From the NCBI GenBank assembly GCA_028693085.1, contig JAQUWC010000086.1, positions 1-8,204 on the forward strand: DNA of 8,204 nt, in the 5' to 3' direction. Of this stretch, positions 6,785-8,204 are shown piece after piece; within the stretch, counting starts at the first letter, position 1; each line of letters starts with the position of its first letter. The translations under genes and the position numbers were made by a program. The stretch comes from UBA5266 sp002411545. Lineage in GTDB: Bacteria > Bacteroidota > Bacteroidia > Bacteroidales > WCHB1-69. The notes under the pieces are model-generated. The model saw only the letters and a list, made by a program, of their open reading frames with translations. It was not told the origin of the DNA and did no database searches.

Positions 6785-7645
6785 ATGAAAGGAATTATAT
6801 TAGCCGGGGGAGCCGGAACGCGTTTACATCCTTTAACCTTGGCAATCAGTAAACAATTGATGCCAATTTATGACAAACCTATGATTTATTATCCATTAAG
6901 TATTTTAATGTTAAGTAATATAAGGGAAATATTAATCATATCAACACCTACTGACCTACCTCATTTTGAAAGATTATTGGGCGATGGCAGTCAGATTGGT
7001 TGTAGTTTTAGTTACAAAGAACAAGTAATCCCTAATGGCTTGGCACAAGCTTTTGTGCTGGGGGAAGAGTTTATCGGAAACGACGATGTTTGTCTGATAC
7101 TGGGAGATAATATTTTTTATGGATCCGGCTTTCAAAATACCTTGAAAGCGTCCACTAAACCACATGGAGGAATAGTGTTTGCGTATCATGTGAACGACCC
7201 CGAACGTTATGGTGTTGTTGAATTTGATGAACAATTTACCGCTCTTTCGATAGAGGAAAAACCGAAAAATCCTAAATCGAATTATGCTGTTCCCGGCTTG
7301 TATTTCTATGATAACAGCGTAGTGGAAGTGGCAAAGAACATAAAACCGAGTGCAAGAGGTGAATATGAAATCACCGACGTGAATAAATACTATCTCGAAA
7401 AAGGTTTGCTTAAAGTATCGCTGATGGGAAGAGGTACCGCCTGGTTGGATACCGGAACCTTTCAATCCTTGATAGAAGCTTCACAATTCGTGCAAGTGAT
7501 CGAACAACGACAAGGTTTAAAAATAGGCTGTATAGAAGAAATTGCTTATCAACAAGGATTTATCGACAAAAATCAATTAATGCTTATTGCCGAACCGCTG
7601 CGAAAAAGCGGTTACGGGGAATACTTGATGAGATTGGTTAAGTAG
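6785..7645 (+). CDS. rfbA: Glucose-1-phosphate thymidylyltransferase
   Basis: RfbA (RmlA) joins glucose-1-phosphate and dTTP to give dTDP-glucose and pyrophosphate, the first step to dTDP-L-rhamnose and related sugars used in surface polysaccharides. Visible are the nucleotidyltransferase signature GGAGTRLHPLT (8-18) with SKQLMPIYDKP (22-32), the metal-binding LGDNIFYG (106-113, Asp108), EEKPKNPKSNYAVPGLYFYD (157-176), SARGEYEITDVN (189-200) and GRGTAWLDTGT (215-225). At 286 residues it is full length for the short RmlA type. It is 31 bases after frr and ends before a hairpin near 7702. rfbB, rfbC and rfbD, common companions, are not in this window, so it may be read with the pyrH-frr unit or from its own weak promoter. 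The start ATG has an AT-rich leader without a clear Shine-Dalgarno sequence. Confidence 0.96.
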   Translation: MKGIILAGGAGTRLHPLTLAISKQLMPIYDKPMIYYPLSILMLSNIREILIISTPTDLPHFERLLGDGSQIGCSFSYKEQVIPNGLAQAFVLGEEFIGNDDVCLILGDNIFYGSGFQNTLKASTKPHGGIVFAYHVNDPERYGVVEFDEQFTALSIEEKPKNPKSNYAVPGLYFYDNSVVEVAKNIKPSARGEYEITDVNKYYLEKGLLKVSLMGRGTAWLDTGTFQSLIEASQFVQVIEQRQGLKIGCIEEIAYQQGFIDKNQLMLIAEPLRKSGYGEYLMRLVK

Positions 7646-7701
7646 TAGGTCGAAAGATAATTGTGAATTATAAATTATAAATTGGTTTTTCGTACCAAAA
7701 A

Positions 7702-7748
7702 ATAAATAGTCAGGGGGTGATTTGAATTCACCCCCTGACTTGATTTAT
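7702..7748. terminator. Long GC-rich hairpin, probable terminator after rfbA
   Basis: AGTCAGGGGGTGA (7708-7720) pairs perfectly with TCACCCCCTGACT (7728-7740) around a 7-base loop. ATAAAT (7702-7707) pairs with ATTTAT (7743-7748) across a 2-base bulge, lengthening the stem. On the plus strand the following tract (TTGATTTATG) is only moderately T-rich. On the minus strand the stem is followed by ATTTATTTTTTGG, a better U-tract. It lies about 60 bases after rfbA and is likely a bidirectional terminator. Confidence 0.65.
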
Positions 7749-7765
7749 GCTAATAACAAACGACA

Positions 7766-7807
7766 GTAGAGACGCACGGCCGTGCGTCTCTACCATGCCG
7801 TCTCTAC
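7766..7807. repeat. Perfect 28-base palindrome with an adjacent extra half-arm
   Basis: Bases 7766-7793 form a perfect palindrome: arm GTAGAGACGCACGG followed directly by its reverse complement. The outer end CGTCTCTAC (7785-7793) recurs at 7799-7807 after CATGC, a spacing of 14 bases. Palindromes with GTAGAGACG...CGTCTCTAC ends are, as I recall, dispersed intergenic repeats in Bacteroidota and cyanobacteria. The extra arm suggests expansion or decay of such an element. With no loop it would extrude only as a cruciform or fold tightly in RNA. Confidence 0.75.
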
Positions 7808-7997
7808 GATTTGTGTTGTTTTTAAATTTTTACATGCTGTTTTTATGTAATTTCATTCATTTTTCTTATGTCTTTGTATGTTATTGCAAATCAGTCATGT
7901 GGTTTTTTAAGGCACTTTTTCCTCTCATTTTTTACAAATCATGCGCAAGGACTCTAAAAAAGATGCACCCAAAGGCAAAAAATGATGCTGCAACCGC

Positions 7998-8064
7998 CTA
8001 AAAAACATAAGCAAGTTTTACTAAAATGTTAAGCAAGTTTTTCTAAAAACATAAGCAAGTTTCC
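7998..8064. repeat. Three direct repeats of a 22-base unit
   Basis: The unit CTAAAAACATAAGCAAGTTT recurs with small changes at 7998-8020, 8021-8042 and 8043-8064. The core TAAGCAAGTTT is identical in all three, at 8008, 8030 and 8052, an exact 22-base period. Copy 2 differs mainly at the ACAT/ATGT step. After the third copy, GCAAGT (8055-8060) can pair with ACTTGC (8071-8076). There are no spacers, so this is not a CRISPR array. Confidence 0.75.
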
Positions 8065-8151
8065 GATCTTACTTGCGGAAGTTTTTGAGGGTAGTTGCGC
8101 ATGGTTTTTTTGTGCTGATTGGGATTCATTTCCTGACTAAATCCTAAAAAG

Positions 8152-8178
8152 GACACAAACGACACGAACGACATAAAT
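8152..8178. repeat. Three tandem 9-base units
   Basis: GACACAAAC, GACACGAAC and GACATAAAT follow each other without gaps. The third is the most diverged. This is a short degenerate tandem repeat next to, and overlapping, the inverted repeat that runs to the window end. Confidence 0.55.
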
Positions 8179-8204
8179 GCGATTGCTTGCGTTGGTGTTG
8201 TTTG
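8156..8204. repeat. Imperfect inverted repeat at the window edge
   Basis: CAAACGACACGAACGA (8156-8171) and GCGTTGGTGTTGTTTG (8189-8204) are inverted matches at 13 of 16 positions, with a 17-base loop. The right arm ends exactly at the window boundary, so the full stem may be longer. It could be a terminator-like hairpin or one end of a dispersed element. Confidence 0.45.

Larger units (their letters stand above)
7646..8204. other. Repeat-dense intergenic region without a convincing gene
   Basis: No frame in these 559 bases looks like a protein. The region opens with AT-rich DNA holding a short near-tandem AATTATAAATTATAAATT (about 7665-7683). It then carries the hairpin, palindrome, 22-base-period repeats and 9-base repeats listed separately. 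The T-rich stretch from about 7808 to 7985 shows no further structure I can support. No tRNA or rRNA is recognisable. Confidence 0.6.

Noticed and set aside
6974..7465. 163-codon minus-strand frame antisense to rfbA
   Set aside because: It is a shadow of the well-conserved rfbA frame with no domain or start signal of its own.
7682..7698. Small hairpin TTGGT...ACCAA before the main hairpin
   Set aside because: Only 5 base pairs and AT-rich surroundings; not distinguishable from chance.
7941..7985. 14-codon lysine-rich plus-strand frame (MRKDSKKDAPKGKK)
   Set aside because: Length is within chance expectation for A-rich DNA and nothing around it indicates translation.
7747..8001. 84-codon plus-strand frame (MLITNDSRDARP...)
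   Set aside because: It begins inside the hairpin, runs through the palindrome and T-rich DNA, has biased Phe/Leu content from T-runs, no ribosome site and no recognisable domain.
7998..8064. CRISPR array
   Set aside because: The units abut with no spacers, only three copies exist, and no cas gene is present.
8043..8129. 28-codon minus-strand frame (MNPNQHKKTMRNYPQ...)
   Set aside because: Too short to support, ends in the 22-base repeats, and no promoter or family resemblance could be shown.

Overview
The window looks like a chromosomal segment of a Bacteroidota bacterium, most likely Bacteroidales-like. The reasons are the AT-rich composition, TAnnTTTG-type -7 promoter elements, mostly weak Shine-Dalgarno signals, a pyrH/frr neighbourhood holding a 2TM-domain protein, and a LuxE/LuxC-type pair of the kind seen in non-luminous Bacteroidota. 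This assignment is inference from sequence features; no search was run.

Left half (minus strand, read right to left from about 4865): an apparent four-gene operon encodes an M20-family metal-dependent amidohydrolase, a MurD-type amino-acid ligase, a LuxE-type acyl-activating/acyl-transfer enzyme and a LuxC-type acyl-CoA reductase. Coupling is tight: a 1-base TAATG overlap, a 10-base gap, then a 4-base ATGA overlap. The LuxE/LuxC pair would turn a fatty acid or acyl chain into an aldehyde. No luciferase genes are visible, so light production is not suggested. The MurD-type protein has the NDSISTIP variant of the C-terminal motif rather than classical NDSKATN, and it is not in a division/cell-wall cluster. 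The reading frame of luxC loses LuxC character near base 108, where base composition also jumps. The first ~107 bases therefore appear to be foreign to the gene, through a chimeric join or a real rearrangement.

Middle (4847-5087): an AT-rich divergent promoter region. The same 12-base string GTATTTTTGCAT occurs once in each orientation, one copy facing the M20 operon and one facing pyrH.

Right half (plus strand): pyrH (UMP kinase), a small two-helix membrane protein, frr (ribosome recycling factor) and rfbA/rmlA (glucose-1-phosphate thymidylyltransferase) lie in a compact run with gaps of 2, 20 and 31 bases. These are housekeeping genes for pyrimidine nucleotides, translation and dTDP-sugar supply.

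Right end (7646-8204): no convincing gene. It holds a long GC-rich hairpin (probable terminator), a perfect 28-base palindrome with a partial extra copy, three 22-base-period direct repeats, and a 9-base triplet repeat that is one arm of an imperfect inverted repeat running to the window edge. This is a repeat-dense intergenic region.
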